From: Chromobacterium haemolyticum
GTDB lineage: Bacteria > Pseudomonadota > Gammaproteobacteria > Burkholderiales > Chromobacteriaceae
Length of the DNA stretch: 64,000 nucleotides
Direction of reading: 5' to 3'
Assembly (NCBI RefSeq): GCF_002081825.1
Contig: NZ_MUKU01000018.1
Span: 1-64,000 of the forward strand
The notes under the pieces are model-generated. The model made no database searches, was not told where the DNA came from, and saw only the letters and a list, made by a program, of their open reading frames with translations. Positions 35,856 to 44,175 of the stretch are shown here, one piece after another (positions within the stretch are counted from its first letter, which is position 1; the number at the start of each line of letters is the position of its first letter). The position numbers were made by a program, and so were the translations under genes.

Positions 35856-35890
35856 ACTGAAAAAACGACTGCATTGTACCACAACTACTT

Positions 35891-35967
35891 TGGCGCGCCC
35901 GACAGGACTCGAACCTGTAACCCCCGGCTTAGAAGGCCGGTGCTCTATCCGGTTGAGCTACGGGCGC
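35891..35967 (-). tRNA. tRNA-Arg (TCT)
   Basis: Acceptor GCGCCCG, anticodon stem CCGGC/GCCGG with loop CTTCTAA (anticodon TCT), T loop TTCGAGT, and encoded CCA at 35891-35893. Confidence 0.95.
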
Positions 35968-35989
35968 TCAGGTCGGGTTTTGCCTCGTC

Positions 35990-36066
35990 TGGTCGGGGCG
36001 GCGGGATTCGAACTCGCGACCCCCTGATCCCAAATCAGGTGCGCTACCAGGCTGCGCTACGCCCCG
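35990..36066 (-). tRNA. tRNA-Pro (TGG)
   Basis: Acceptor CGGGGCG with CGCCCCG, anticodon stem CCTGA/TCAGG with loop TTTGGGA (anticodon TGG), and encoded CCA at 35990-35992. First gene of the leftward Pro-Arg-His-His cluster. Confidence 0.95.
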
Positions 36067-36294
36067 ACGACAGAGACCGCAACTATACGGATGGCGATTT
36101 AGGCTGTCAACACCCGTTTGCAATTAATTTTAGGCCGGTTGGAGGCGCAATATTGAGAGGACGGCGAGCGGGTTGGTAGTTCCCTTTACTTATCTTGATG
36201 TTAAGTCAGTTTTGTTGCGCAGCGGCATTTCGGAAACGGCCGAAAAATGCGAGAATATGCGCCTTCTTTTTCAGCTTCTTTATGGAACCGGCCC

Positions 36295-37146
36295 ATGGCA
36301 GCACAACTGATTGACGGCAAAGCGGTAGCGGAAAAACTGATCGCCCAAGTGGGCGAGGGCGTGCAGGCGCGCCTGGCCGCGGGCAAGCGCGCCCCGGCGC
36401 TGGCGGTGATTCTGGTGGGCGAGGACCCGGCGTCCGCGGTGTACGTGGGCAGCAAGAAGCGCTCCTGCGAGAAAGCCGGCATCCGTTCCTTGGCCTATGA
36501 TCTGCCGGCCGGCACCAGCCAACAGGAACTGCTGGATATCATCGACCGCTTGAACGCCGACGCGGACGTCGACGGCATTCTGGTGCAGCTGCCGCTGCCC
36601 AAGCAGATCGATCCGCAGGCGGTGATCGAGCGCATCGATCCTAAAAAGGATGTTGACGGTTTCCATCCCTATAATATGGGCCGGCTGGCGATCAAGATGC
36701 CCTTGCTGCGGCCGTGCACCCCGCGCGGCGTGATGACGCTGCTGGAAGAGTACGGCATTGATCCCAAGGGCAAGAAGGCGGTGATTGTCGGCGCGTCCAA
36801 TATCGTAGGCCGTCCGCAGGCGCTGGAAATGCTGCTGGCGCGCGCCACGGTGACGGTGTGCCACAGCGCCACCGCCGATCTGGCCGCCGAAGTGGCCGCG
36901 GCCGACATCGTCGTGGCGGCGGTGGGCATTCCCAATTTCGTCAAGGGCGAATGGATCAAACCGGGCGCGGTGGTGATCGACGTGGGCATCAACCGTCTGG
37001 ACAGCGGCAAGCTGTGCGGCGACGTGGAGTTCGCCGCGGCGGCCGAGCGCGCCGGCTTCATCACCCCGGTGCCGGGCGGCGTGGGGCCGATGACGGTGGC
37101 CACCTTGCTGCAGAACACTCTGGATTCCGCCAATATGCACGCTTGA
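36295..37146 (+). CDS. folD: methylenetetrahydrofolate dehydrogenase / methenyl-THF cyclohydrolase
   Basis: A 283-residue bifunctional one-carbon enzyme. It oxidises 5,10-methylene-THF with NADP+ and hydrolyses the methenyl product to 10-formyl-THF. Family signatures are [16 protein letters not shown] with the catalytic Lys, [11 protein letters not shown], the NADP loop [12 protein letters not shown] and the C-terminal [13 protein letters not shown]. The start at 36295 has GGAA 7-8 bp upstream. purU follows, so 10-formyl-THF made here can be hydrolysed by the next gene product. Confidence 0.95.
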   Translation: MAAQLIDGKAVAEKLIAQVGEGVQARLAAGKRAPALAVILVGEDPASAVYVGSKKRSCEKAGIRSLAYDLPAGTSQQELLDIIDRLNADADVDGILVQLPLPKQIDPQAVIERIDPKKDVDGFHPYNMGRLAIKMPLLRPCTPRGVMTLLEEYGIDPKGKKAVIVGASNIVGRPQALEMLLARATVTVCHSATADLAAEVAAADIVVAAVGIPNFVKGEWIKPGAVVIDVGINRLDSGKLCGDVEFAAAAERAGFITPVPGGVGPMTVATLLQNTLDSANMHA

Positions 37147-37165
37147 ACGGCGCGCCGTTCAGCCG

Positions 37166-37206
37166 AAAACGCCATCGCCGCTTCCGCGGCGGCGGCGTTT
37201 TTGTTT
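37166..37206 (+). terminator. folD terminator
   Basis: A GC-rich hairpin beginning AAAACGCC and ending GGCGTTTTT, with inner CGCCGC/GCGGCG pairs around TTCC and a T run. Confidence 0.8.
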
Positions 37207-37308
37207 TATCGGCGGGCGATAGGGCCGGCGCTTGCAAACAAAGCGAGACGTTGGCGGCCCGGCTATCGTAAAATCGACGGTTTTAGTTCGCAGTAAGCAA
37301 ATCCGATC

Positions 37309-38172
37309 ATGAGTCAAGACAAGCAGTCGGCCACGCTGTTGATCAGCGCGCCGGACAAGAAGGGCCTGGTGGCGGCCATCGCCAACTTCCTGATGACCTA
37401 CAACGCCAACATCATGCACGCGGACCAGCATCAGGACACCAGCGAAAACCTGTTTCTGATGCGGGTGCAGTGGGACGTGAACGGCTTCACCCTGCCGATG
37501 GAGAACTTCGCCGCCGCCTTCCAGCCGATTGCCGACGAACACGCGATGAACTGGAAAGTGTCGCTGTCCACCCGCAAGCCGCGGATGGCCATCTTCGTGT
37601 CGCAGTACGAGCACTGCCTGGTGGACCTGATGCACCGCTGGCGCATCGGCGAACTGGACTGCGAGATTCCGCTGGTGATTTCCAACCACGAAACCTGCCG
37701 CCGGCTGGTGGAGTTCAACGGTATCCCCTTCCATGTGATCAAGGTCACCAAGGACAACAAGGTCGAGGCCGAGGCCGAGCAGTTCCGCTTGTTGGAAGAA
37801 GCCGGCGTGGACTTCATCGTGCTGGCTCGTTATATGCAGATTCTGTCGCACAAGTTTGTCGAGCGGTATCCGGACCGGGTGATCAACATCCATCACAGCT
37901 TCTTGCCCGCCTTCGATGGCGCCAAGCCCTACCACCGCGCTTTTGCGCGCGGGGTAAAGCTGATCGGGGCCACCAGCCACTATGTGACCGAGGACCTGGA
38001 CGAAGGCCCGATCATTGAGCAGGAAGTCACCCGCATTTCTCATCGCGACGAGGTGGACGACTTGATCCAGAAAGGCCGCGATCTGGAGAAAGTGGTGCTG
38101 TCGCGCGCCGTGCGCTGGCATATGGACAACCGCGTGCTGTCCTATAACAACAAGACGGTAGTCTTTGACTGA
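37309..38172 (+). CDS. purU: formyltetrahydrofolate deformylase
   Basis: A 287-residue enzyme that hydrolyses 10-formyl-THF to THF and formate, balancing the one-carbon pool and supplying formate for PurT. The N-terminal ACT domain covers residues about 8-85 (ATLLISAPDKKGLVAAIANFL), and the C-terminal formyl-transferase fold carries NIHHSFLPAFDGAKPYHRAF with the catalytic His and Asn, and ATSHYVTEDLDEGPII. Complete at standard length. The ribosome site is weak (AAGCAAAT region). Confidence 0.94.
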   Translation: MSQDKQSATLLISAPDKKGLVAAIANFLMTYNANIMHADQHQDTSENLFLMRVQWDVNGFTLPMENFAAAFQPIADEHAMNWKVSLSTRKPRMAIFVSQYEHCLVDLMHRWRIGELDCEIPLVISNHETCRRLVEFNGIPFHVIKVTKDNKVEAEAEQFRLLEEAGVDFIVLARYMQILSHKFVERYPDRVINIHHSFLPAFDGAKPYHRAFARGVKLIGATSHYVTEDLDEGPIIEQEVTRISHRDEVDDLIQKGRDLEKVVLSRAVRWHMDNRVLSYNNKTVVFD

Positions 38173-38180
38173 GAGCGGAC

Positions 38181-38762
38181 ATGCGCCTGCTGATTGACGA
38201 TGTGGTGGATTTGCTTCGCTTCCGGGTCAAGCCCCTGGACGAGTATCAGTATCCGCGCTGGCAGACCCTGCTGTTTCTGATGGCGCTGGGCCTGGTGGCC
38301 AGCGCCGACACGGCCGAACTGGGCAACAACCTGACTGGCCGCATGCTGTTCATGGTGTTGTTCACCTTGGCGGAAACTCTGTGCTTCGCCGGCTTCATCG
38401 GTTTATGGCTGCGTTTTGCCAAATGGGACGGTCATGGCTCGCTGTTCGGCCTGGTGGCGGTGGCCAGCGGCCTGCAGTTCGTCGAGCCGCTGACCAGCTG
38501 GTTGCCGGACGACGCGGCGCTGGCGGTCAACGCGGTGTTGTCCATCTTCGGCATTCTGGTGCTGGTCAACGCGCTGGCCGTGGTGTCCGGCATTCACCGG
38601 CTGCGGGTGGCGCTGGGCGTCTTGTTGTTCGCGCCGGTGGCCATGGTGTTGCTGGCCGGGGCTTTGTCGTTGGGTTCGGCCGCGGGTTGGGTGAATTTGC
38701 CGGCGGGTGTGGCGGACAGCGCGCGCGGGGCGGAAAGCTCGGCGCCCATTGCCGGCATCTGA
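38181..38762 (+). CDS. hypothetical inner-membrane protein
   Basis: A 193-residue protein with about five hydrophobic segments: WQTLLFLMALGLVASA, MLFMVLFTLAETLCFAGFIGLWL, LFGLVAVASGLQFV, AVNAVLSIFGILVLVNALAVV and VALGVLLFAPVAMVLLAGALSL. The cytoplasmic head (MRLLIDDVVDLLRFRVKPLDEYQYPRW) is well charged. I do not recognise the family; the topology is faintly like Yip1-type proteins. It starts 8 bp after the purU stop and is probably co-transcribed with it. Confidence 0.75.
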   Translation: MRLLIDDVVDLLRFRVKPLDEYQYPRWQTLLFLMALGLVASADTAELGNNLTGRMLFMVLFTLAETLCFAGFIGLWLRFAKWDGHGSLFGLVAVASGLQFVEPLTSWLPDDAALAVNAVLSIFGILVLVNALAVVSGIHRLRVALGVLLFAPVAMVLLAGALSLGSAAGWVNLPAGVADSARGAESSAPIAGI

Positions 38763-38794
38763 GCCGCATCGGGAGCCGCATCGGGAGCCGGAAA

Positions 38795-38826
38795 AAAACA
38801 GGACATGCCTAGGCATGTCCTGTTTT
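38795..38826. terminator. perfect palindromic bidirectional terminator
   Basis: A 32-bp perfect palindrome AAAACAGGACATGCCT followed by its exact complement AGGCATGTCCTGTTTT, flanked by further A on the left. It separates the convergent membrane-protein and Nudix genes. A triple GGGAGCCGCATC-like repeat precedes it at 38762-38791. Confidence 0.88.
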
Positions 38827-38843
38827 CCGTTGCGGGGCGGCAT

Positions 38844-39329
38844 TCAGTCCACTTTGGCGATGTCCACCTTGGCGATGTAGCGGGCCAGCCCCAGCAAAGC
38901 GCGCAGCGCGTCGCCCTTGGCCGTGACCTCGCCGCGCAGCCGCGCGTAGCGGCGCAGGATGGCGCGGCCTTCTATGAACAAATCCATATCGGTGTCCGGC
39001 GACGATACCAGCGCGATGCGTTCGATCTCTCCCTGCGGGCGCGGCTGACCCTGCGCTATGCACAGGTAAACCTTGTGCGCGTTGAACGGGGTGATGTGAT
39101 CGAACAGGTACAGCATGGAGTTGATGCGCAAGCCGGTTTCTTCCCGCACTTCGCGGATCAGCGCCTGAGAGCGCAATTCACCGCGGGCGGCTTTGCCGCC
39201 AGGAAGATTGTAGCGGCCGCCTCTGGCCGCAGTGACCAGCACGCCATCGGGTAGCTCGATAATGGCGGTTGCGCGCCTGGCCAGGTCAGCGGGCAGGCGC
39301 TCGTTTCTTTTTTCTTCCAAAACGCTCAT
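38844..39329 (-). CDS. Nudix hydrolase
   Basis: A 161-residue Nudix-fold enzyme that would cleave a nucleoside-diphosphate-linked compound. The complete Nudix box is GGKAARGELRSQALIREVREETGL (Gx5Ex7REUxEExGU pattern) at about residues 44-67. Substrate cannot be predicted. The C-terminus ends in a tandem five-residue duplication, IAKVD-IAKVD, from a 15-bp DNA repeat. It is read leftward from an AT-rich promoter region bordering the repeat elements at 39507. Confidence 0.87.
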   Translation of the reverse strand: MSVLEEKRNERLPADLARRATAIIELPDGVLVTAARGGRYNLPGGKAARGELRSQALIREVREETGLRINSMLYLFDHITPFNAHKVYLCIAQGQPRPQGEIERIALVSSPDTDMDLFIEGRAILRRYARLRGEVTAKGDALRALLGLARYIAKVDIAKVD

Positions 39330-39506
39330 TCTTCAAAAAATTAGTTAGGGCCACTGTCGAGAGCGGCCCTGGATATTATTCTTCCGATTCTAAAGCACTA
39401 GACCGATCAGTCCAATAAGCTGTGCTCAAAATTTGTTCAAATATAGGATTGGAATCCGATTTATTGCAGTGATATGCGTTTTGAAAATTGGCTTGAAATA
39501 TTTGGA
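39330..39506. other. AT-rich non-coding stretch upstream of the Nudix gene
   Basis: This stretch is clearly poorer in G+C than its surroundings (for example AAAATTTGTTCAAATATAGG). An 84-codon open frame on the minus strand (39376-39630) runs from it into repeat element C, has no ribosome site and is not credible. It presumably holds the Nudix promoter; the low GC may mark foreign DNA brought in near the repeats. Confidence 0.4.
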
Positions 39507-39606
39507 GGGTGTTTACGATCTCGAAAGCCAAGTGGGGGCGCAAGGCGCACTCGCCGGGCCACGTCTCGCGGTATCGCCACAGCGCAGCAGATCGTAAGCA
39601 GGTAGA
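39507..39606. repeat. miniature inverted-repeat element C (Correia-like family)
   Basis: A short element with ends GGGTGTTTACGATCTCGAAA (left) and, read on the other strand, CTCTACCTGCTTACGATCTG (right). The TTTACGATCT/CTTACGATCT cores match those of element B; CGCAGCAGAT near the right end matches element E. Confidence 0.6.
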
Positions 39607-39711
39607 GCCGCTAACAAAACTCAGTTTCACGGCTGAGACAAGGCGCGCCGACGCAGGCAGTACTTGAGTACGGCAAGTCGGCGCAACGCAGCATCAGGGG
39701 GGGTAACGGGG
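39603..39711. repeat. Correia-like element D, next to element C
   Basis: Begins TAGAGCCGCTAACAAAAC and contains GAGACAAGGCG, GACGCAGGCAGTACTTGAG and GCGCAACGCAGCATCAGG. The order AACAAAA...ACAAGGCG...CAGTAC...GTACGG matches the layout of Neisseria Correia elements. The right end abuts the uppP stop codon and its inverted repeat is degenerate. Confidence 0.6.
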
Positions 39712-40533
39712 CTAAATCAGCTTGATCAGCAGGCCACCCAGACCCACCAGCAGGCAGTAGTAGCCAAATGGCCGCAAGGATTCGATCTCGCTTTTCTTGA
39801 AGTAGCGCATCAAAAAAGCCGTGCTGGCGTAAGCGCAGGCGCCGGACAGCAGGCCGCAGGCCAGAAGCAGCCCTGCCGAAGCTTGGCTGTGCGCCAGCTT
39901 GGGCACTTCCAATACGCCGGCGGCAGCGATGATGGGGGTGGCCAGCAGGAAAGAGAAACGCGCGGACGAGGCGTAATCCAGGCCGTGAGCGAGGCCGGCC
40001 ACCAGGGTGGCGCCGGAGCGGGAGAAGCCGGGCAGCAGGGCCAGGGCCTGGCCCGCGCCTATCTTGATTGCGCCGGACAAGCTCAACTTGTCCAGGTCCA
40101 AATGGGATTGTTTCCCTTTCAGGCGATCTCCCCAGAGCAGGAGTAGACCGTTCAGGCTGAGGAAGATCAGCACCGCGGTGGCGCTGGCGAACAGCGCGCG
40201 CAGCTGCTTCTCCAGCAGCAGGCCCAGCAGGCCGGCGGGAATGGTGCCGGCGATCAACAGCCACATTAGCCGAGCTTCCGGGTTGTCGGCTTTGCCTCGG
40301 GCTTTCAGGAAGCCGCCTATCAATCTCAGCCAGTCGCGGCGGAAATACAGCAATAGCGCGGCGGCGGTGCCCAAGTGCAGCACCACCATGAAGGGCAGGA
40401 AGTCCGGGCTTGTGCGGTTGATGGACCAGTGCAGCCAGTCCGGTATCAGCACACCGTGCCCCAGGCTGCTGATGGGGAAAAGTTCGCTGACGCCTTGGAT
40501 GACGGCAAACAGCAGGGCTTCTATAGGATTCAT
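39712..40533 (-). CDS. uppP: undecaprenyl-diphosphatase (BacA/UppP)
   Basis: A 273-residue polytopic inner-membrane phosphatase that recycles undecaprenyl diphosphate for peptidoglycan synthesis. The two family motifs are present: QGVSELFPISSLGHGVL (residues about 14-30; usually QGLTEFLPVSSSGH) and LPGFSRSGATLVAGL. The first is altered at several places (ELFPISSLGH), so this may be a divergent paralogue. The stop codon lies inside the right edge of repeat element D. Confidence 0.88.
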   Translation of the reverse strand: MNPIEALLFAVIQGVSELFPISSLGHGVLIPDWLHWSINRTSPDFLPFMVVLHLGTAAALLLYFRRDWLRLIGGFLKARGKADNPEARLMWLLIAGTIPAGLLGLLLEKQLRALFASATAVLIFLSLNGLLLLWGDRLKGKQSHLDLDKLSLSGAIKIGAGQALALLPGFSRSGATLVAGLAHGLDYASSARFSFLLATPIIAAAGVLEVPKLAHSQASAGLLLACGLLSGACAYASTAFLMRYFKKSEIESLRPFGYYCLLVGLGGLLIKLI

Positions 40534-40610
40534 GGCGGGTCCTGTGGCGGTGGGCGGCGGCTTGCGCCGGCCTGCTTATCAACGCCGCCGCCGCGGACCG
40601 GTTGACCGGC

Positions 40611-41228
40611 TCAGTTGCGCTGCCTGCGCTCCAGCTCCTGTTCCTCCTCTTCCAGACGCCGGCGAATGGCGGAGAAGAAGCGGTGAATGCCGTGCACAGA
40701 CTCGGACAGCTCGGCCAGGCATTGTTGGCGTCGCTCGGGCGTCAGCGCGGGCACTTGCACTTCCGGGGCCGGATTGCGCTCGAAAGCCAGGGTCAGGATG
40801 GGCTCCAGCAGCGGTGCCTGTTCCGGATCGTCGAACAGCAGGCCCCAGTCCTCGTTCAGCAACTGCATGCCTTCGGAAAAGCCTTCGGCCCAGTCGTTGC
40901 CGCGGATCTCGCCGGCGGCGTCTGGCTCCAGCCAGGGTTGGAAGGCGCCGTCCTCGCGCAGCGCGGCGGAGATGTCCAGCCAATGCCCCATCAGCAGCTT
41001 GGCGAACTGTTCCAGCGCCTTGTCGCTGGGAAAGGCGGAATCGTCGTCGAAGGCGTCGCCGATGATGAGGGGCAGGCATTCGGTCGGCTTGATCTGCTCC
41101 GGACCGCTGAGCAGGGCGGCGAAAAAGCCGTCCAGGCGCTCCAGGTTCATGCCATGTTGCGGCAGAAAGCGGTTCAGGGTGGAGGCCAGGCGTTGGTAGT
41201 CGGCGTCGGAAAGCGGGGTATGGCTCAT
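40611..41228 (-). CDS. UPF0149 (YecA/YgfB-like) family protein
   Basis: A 205-residue acidic protein of the UPF0149 family. The early motif MNLERLDGFFAALLSGPEQIKPTECLPLI is typical (YecA: LDGFLTAL..GP..I.P.EWL). There is no C-terminal SEC-C zinc motif; the tail is a charged coiled coil (RRRLEEEEQELERRQRN). Function is unknown. A second member of the family starts at 63445. Confidence 0.83.
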   Translation of the reverse strand: MSHTPLSDADYQRLASTLNRFLPQHGMNLERLDGFFAALLSGPEQIKPTECLPLIIGDAFDDDSAFPSDKALEQFAKLLMGHWLDISAALREDGAFQPWLEPDAAGEIRGNDWAEGFSEGMQLLNEDWGLLFDDPEQAPLLEPILTLAFERNPAPEVQVPALTPERRQQCLAELSESVHGIHRFFSAIRRRLEEEEQELERRQRN

Positions 41229-41382
41229 GGCGGACCAGGGCTAGGGGGGAAAAGCCCATTATCCGCCATCTGGCGGCGGAGCGCATCGCCAGCCGCGCGG
41301 CGCTTAACAATCGCGATGCGGAGGGCTTGACGGCTCTGTTACAATTGTTCTTTTTTGACCCAACCTCCAATAGGTTTCCATC

Positions 41383-42756
41383 ATGTTGACCGTGTATAAC
41401 ACCCTGACCCGCCAGAAAGAAGAGTTCAAACCCATCGAGCCCGGCAAGGTGTGTATGTACGTGTGCGGCATGACGGTGTACGACCTCTGTCATATCGGCC
41501 ACGCGCGCATGCTGACGGCCTTCGACCTGATCTACCGCTGGTTCGCCGCTTCCGGCTACGACGTCAATTACGTGCGCAACATCACCGATATCGAGGACAA
41601 GATCATCAAGCGCGCCGCCGAGCGCGGCATCCTGCCGCAGCAATTGGTGGAAGAGACCATCGCCGACATGCATCAGGACGCGGCGGCGCTGGGCCTGTTG
41701 CCGCCCACCTTTGAGCCGCGCGCCACTCAGCACGTGCCCGGCATGGTGGCCTTGATCGAAAAGTTGATCGTCAACGGCAAGGCCTACGCCGCCGACAACG
41801 GCGACGTATATTACGCTGTGCGCGAGTTCGAGGGTTACGGCAAATTGTCCGGCCGCACCCTGGACAAGCTGCGCGCCGGCGAGCGGGTGGAAGTGGACCC
41901 GCACAAGCGCGACCCGCTGGACTTCGTGCTGTGGAAGGCCGCCAAGCCGGGCGAGCCGTCCTGGGACAGCCCATGGGGACAGGGGCGTCCGGGTTGGCAC
42001 ATCGAGTGCTCGGTGATGAGCTGCCACCATCTGGGCGAGCAGTTCGACATCCACGGAGGCGGCGAGGATCTGCAGTTCCCGCATCATGAGAACGAAATCG
42101 CCCAGTCCGAGGGCGCTCACGGCCACCAGTACGTCAATTACTGGCTGCACAACGGCTTCATCAACGTCGACGGCGAGAAAATGTCCAAATCGCTGGGCAA
42201 TTTCTTCACCATCCGCGACGTGCTGGGCCATTTCGACGGCGAGGTGATCCGCTTCTTCATCGTGCGCAGCCATTACCGCAGCCCGGTGAACTACACCGAC
42301 AGTATTCTCGTCGACGCCAAGCACGGCCTGACCCGGCTCTACACCGCCTTGCGCGGCTTGGAGCTGCCGGCTTCCACAGGCATAGACTGGAAGGACCCGT
42401 TCGCCGCTCGTTTCCAGGCGGCGATGAACGACGACTTCAATTCCTCTGAGGCGGTGGCGGTGCTGTACGAACTGGCCGGCGAAGTCAACAAGAGCCGCGA
42501 TCCGCGTCAGGCGCGCCTGCTGAAGGACTTGGGCGGCGTGTTGGGTCTGTTGCAGCGCGACCCGGAAGACTTCCTCAAGGGCGGCGTCAGCGCCGGCGAG
42601 TTGACGGCCGAAGCCGTGGAAGCGTTGATCCAGGCGCGCAAGGACGCGCGCGCGGCCAAGAACTGGGCGGAATCCGACCGTATCCGCGATGAGTTGATCG
42701 CCAAGGGCATTGTGCTGGAGGACGGCGCCCAGGGCACTATCTGGCGTCGCGCCTGA
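41383..42756 (+). CDS. cysS: cysteine--tRNA ligase
   Basis: A 457-residue class I synthetase charging tRNA-Cys. The N-terminal zinc and HIGH region is [17 protein letters not shown] (residues about 27-43), and KMSKS is intact in [12 protein letters not shown]. The zinc-ligand block [21 protein letters not shown] is complete. The length and C-terminal anticodon domain are standard. A TTGTTCTTTTTTGAC stretch just upstream may contain the promoter. Confidence 0.95.
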   Translation: MLTVYNTLTRQKEEFKPIEPGKVCMYVCGMTVYDLCHIGHARMLTAFDLIYRWFAASGYDVNYVRNITDIEDKIIKRAAERGILPQQLVEETIADMHQDAAALGLLPPTFEPRATQHVPGMVALIEKLIVNGKAYAADNGDVYYAVREFEGYGKLSGRTLDKLRAGERVEVDPHKRDPLDFVLWKAAKPGEPSWDSPWGQGRPGWHIECSVMSCHHLGEQFDIHGGGEDLQFPHHENEIAQSEGAHGHQYVNYWLHNGFINVDGEKMSKSLGNFFTIRDVLGHFDGEVIRFFIVRSHYRSPVNYTDSILVDAKHGLTRLYTALRGLELPASTGIDWKDPFAARFQAAMNDDFNSSEAVAVLYELAGEVNKSRDPRQARLLKDLGGVLGLLQRDPEDFLKGGVSAGELTAEAVEALIQARKDARAAKNWAESDRIRDELIAKGIVLEDGAQGTIWRRA

Positions 42757-42791
42757 GCTGTCGCCGCCGTGGTTGGCAGTGGATTTGGCAC

Positions 42792-42820
42792 TTGTCAAGC
42801 GGCGGCAAAGCGCGGATAAT
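42792..42820 (+). promoter_or_regulatory. sigma-70 promoter of rpmE
   Basis: TTGTCA (42792-42797), a 17-bp spacer and GATAAT (42815-42820) form a strong consensus promoter between cysS and rpmE. Confidence 0.75.
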
Positions 42821-42837
42821 CGATAGTTTCGCAAGCA

Positions 42838-42858
42838 GTACAGGCAAATCCCCTGTAC
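42838..42858 (+). promoter_or_regulatory. hairpin in the rpmE leader
   Basis: GTACAGG (42838-42844) pairs with CCTGTAC (42852-42858) around CAAATCC, between the promoter and the ribosome site. Ribosomal protein L31 leaders are known to form autoregulatory structures in several phyla, so this could be one. Confidence 0.4.
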
Positions 42859-42878
42859 CCGATTTGAAAGGAAGACAC

Positions 42879-43094
42879 ATGAAAACCGATATTCACCCGA
42901 ATTACAAAGATCTGACTGTTACCTGCTCCTGCGGTAGCCAGTTCGTGACCAAGTCGACCATGTCCAAGGACGCGTTCGGCATTGAAGTTTGCTCCAACTG
43001 CCACCCGTTCTACACCGGCAAGCAGAAGATCGTCGACACCGCCGGTCGCGTTGACAAGTTCAACCAAAAGTTCGGCGGCTTCTTCAAGCGCTAA
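42879..43094 (+). CDS. rpmE: 50S ribosomal protein L31 (zinc form)
   Basis: A 71-residue large-subunit protein. It has all four zinc-binding Cys residues of the C+ type: C16 and C18 in TCSCGSQF and C38 and C41 in [11 protein letters not shown]. The C-terminus ([13 protein letters not shown]) is conserved. AAAGGAAG precedes the start at 42879; an in-frame extension to 42792 overlaps the promoter and is rejected. It is monocistronic with its own promoter and terminator. Confidence 0.95.
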   Translation: MKTDIHPNYKDLTVTCSCGSQFVTKSTMSKDAFGIEVCSNCHPFYTGKQKIVDTAGRVDKFNQKFGGFFKR

Positions 43095-43120
43095 GCGCGG
43101 AGCGAGTTGGACACCCAGAA

Positions 43121-43147
43121 AAAGGCAGCCCAGGCTGCCTTTTTTCT
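43121..43147 (+). terminator. rpmE terminator
   Basis: AAAGGCAGCC faces GGCTGCCTTT with a minimal loop, followed by further T residues. Confidence 0.88.
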
Positions 43148-43229
43148 ATGATTCCGGCGCGCGGCCGGTTGCAGGTCCTGGCAGATCCCCGCCGGACGCG
43201 CGCGTATCCACATCTGCAAGGTTGAGGCC

Positions 43230-44156
43230 ATGGCGATCCACATCGTTTACCTGTCCCACGGCGGCAAGAAATACTACGACCAGACCCGCTTTTCCGTGTT
43301 GAGCCTGTTGCACTTGCTGCTAAAGCAGCAGCGGCAGGACGTGAAGATCATGGTGTACACCGACGCGCCGGACAGCGTGCCCGCGCACCCGCTGGTCCGC
43401 ACGGAGACCTTGAGCCGGGCGCAATTGCAAGCTTATCGCGGCCAGTTCGACTACGTGCACCGCATCAAATTGGAAGTGATGTTGAAGGCGGCGCGCGAAC
43501 TGGGCACCGCCGTGCTGTACGTGGATTGCGACACCCGCTGGCTGCGCGTGCCAGACGAGTTGTTCGCCCGGCTGGAAGAGGGGAAGGCCAGTTGCATGCA
43601 CGTCAACGAAGGCGTGTTCGGCCCCGGCTTTTTCCCGGACTATCTCGCCGCGGTGGACAAGCACGGCGCCGAGTTGCGCAAGATGGGGGTGGCCGACGTC
43701 CAGGGCCTGGCGATGTGGAACGCCGGCGTGGTCGGCGCTTCCGCCGGCATGGTGCCCTTCTTCGAAACCGCCTTGCGCCTCAACGACTTCCTGCTGCCGC
43801 GCGTGGAAGCGCGCAACTGGACCGAGCAGCTGGCCTGGTCGCTGGTGGCCTGCGACGGCCGCGAGCCGCTGGCGCTGGGGGATGCGCTGCACCACTACTG
43901 GAACTACAGTTACGAGGCGCCGCTCTACCTGGCGGAGGTGTTCGCCGGCATGGCGCCGGAATGGGACGTGGCGCGTCAGGCCGAGTACTGCGGCGAATTC
44001 GCTTGGGACGAGTCGCGCTTGAAGGCGATACAGGCCGATCCCGAGCATAAGCGTCAGCGCCGTCGCAACAAACTGCGCAATTCCATTTCCAAGCGCAAGG
44101 TGGATTGGCGCATTCTGATCGCCCGGCTGCGCGGCGCATTGCCGTCGGCCGATTGA
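43230..44156 (+). CDS. putative GT-A-fold glycosyltransferase
   Basis: A 308-residue soluble protein. The order of elements suggests a nucleotide-sugar glycosyltransferase: an N-terminal beta-alpha start (IHIVYLSHGGKKYYDQTRFSVLSLLHLL), then VLYVDCDTRWL containing a DxD-type metal site (DCD, about residue 109), then MWNAGVVGAS. The C-terminus is strongly basic (HKRQRRRNKLRNSISKRK). Relationship to family GT8 is plausible but unproven. The adjacent downstream gene is a lipid-linked-sugar transferase, so both may act on the cell surface polysaccharide. Confidence 0.65.
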   Translation: MAIHIVYLSHGGKKYYDQTRFSVLSLLHLLLKQQRQDVKIMVYTDAPDSVPAHPLVRTETLSRAQLQAYRGQFDYVHRIKLEVMLKAARELGTAVLYVDCDTRWLRVPDELFARLEEGKASCMHVNEGVFGPGFFPDYLAAVDKHGAELRKMGVADVQGLAMWNAGVVGASAGMVPFFETALRLNDFLLPRVEARNWTEQLAWSLVACDGREPLALGDALHHYWNYSYEAPLYLAEVFAGMAPEWDVARQAEYCGEFAWDESRLKAIQADPEHKRQRRRNKLRNSISKRKVDWRILIARLRGALPSAD

Positions 44157-44175
44157 AACCGTTTGAACGAGACTC

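Noticed and set aside
35602-36179. Short ORFs over the tRNA cluster
   Set aside because: They are translations of tRNA sequence and of the terminator; four canonical tRNA cloverleafs occupy the region.
39376-39630. 84-codon ORF on the minus strand between the Nudix gene and uppP
   Set aside because: It starts inside repeat element D, has no ribosome site, and its composition changes abruptly at the repeat border.
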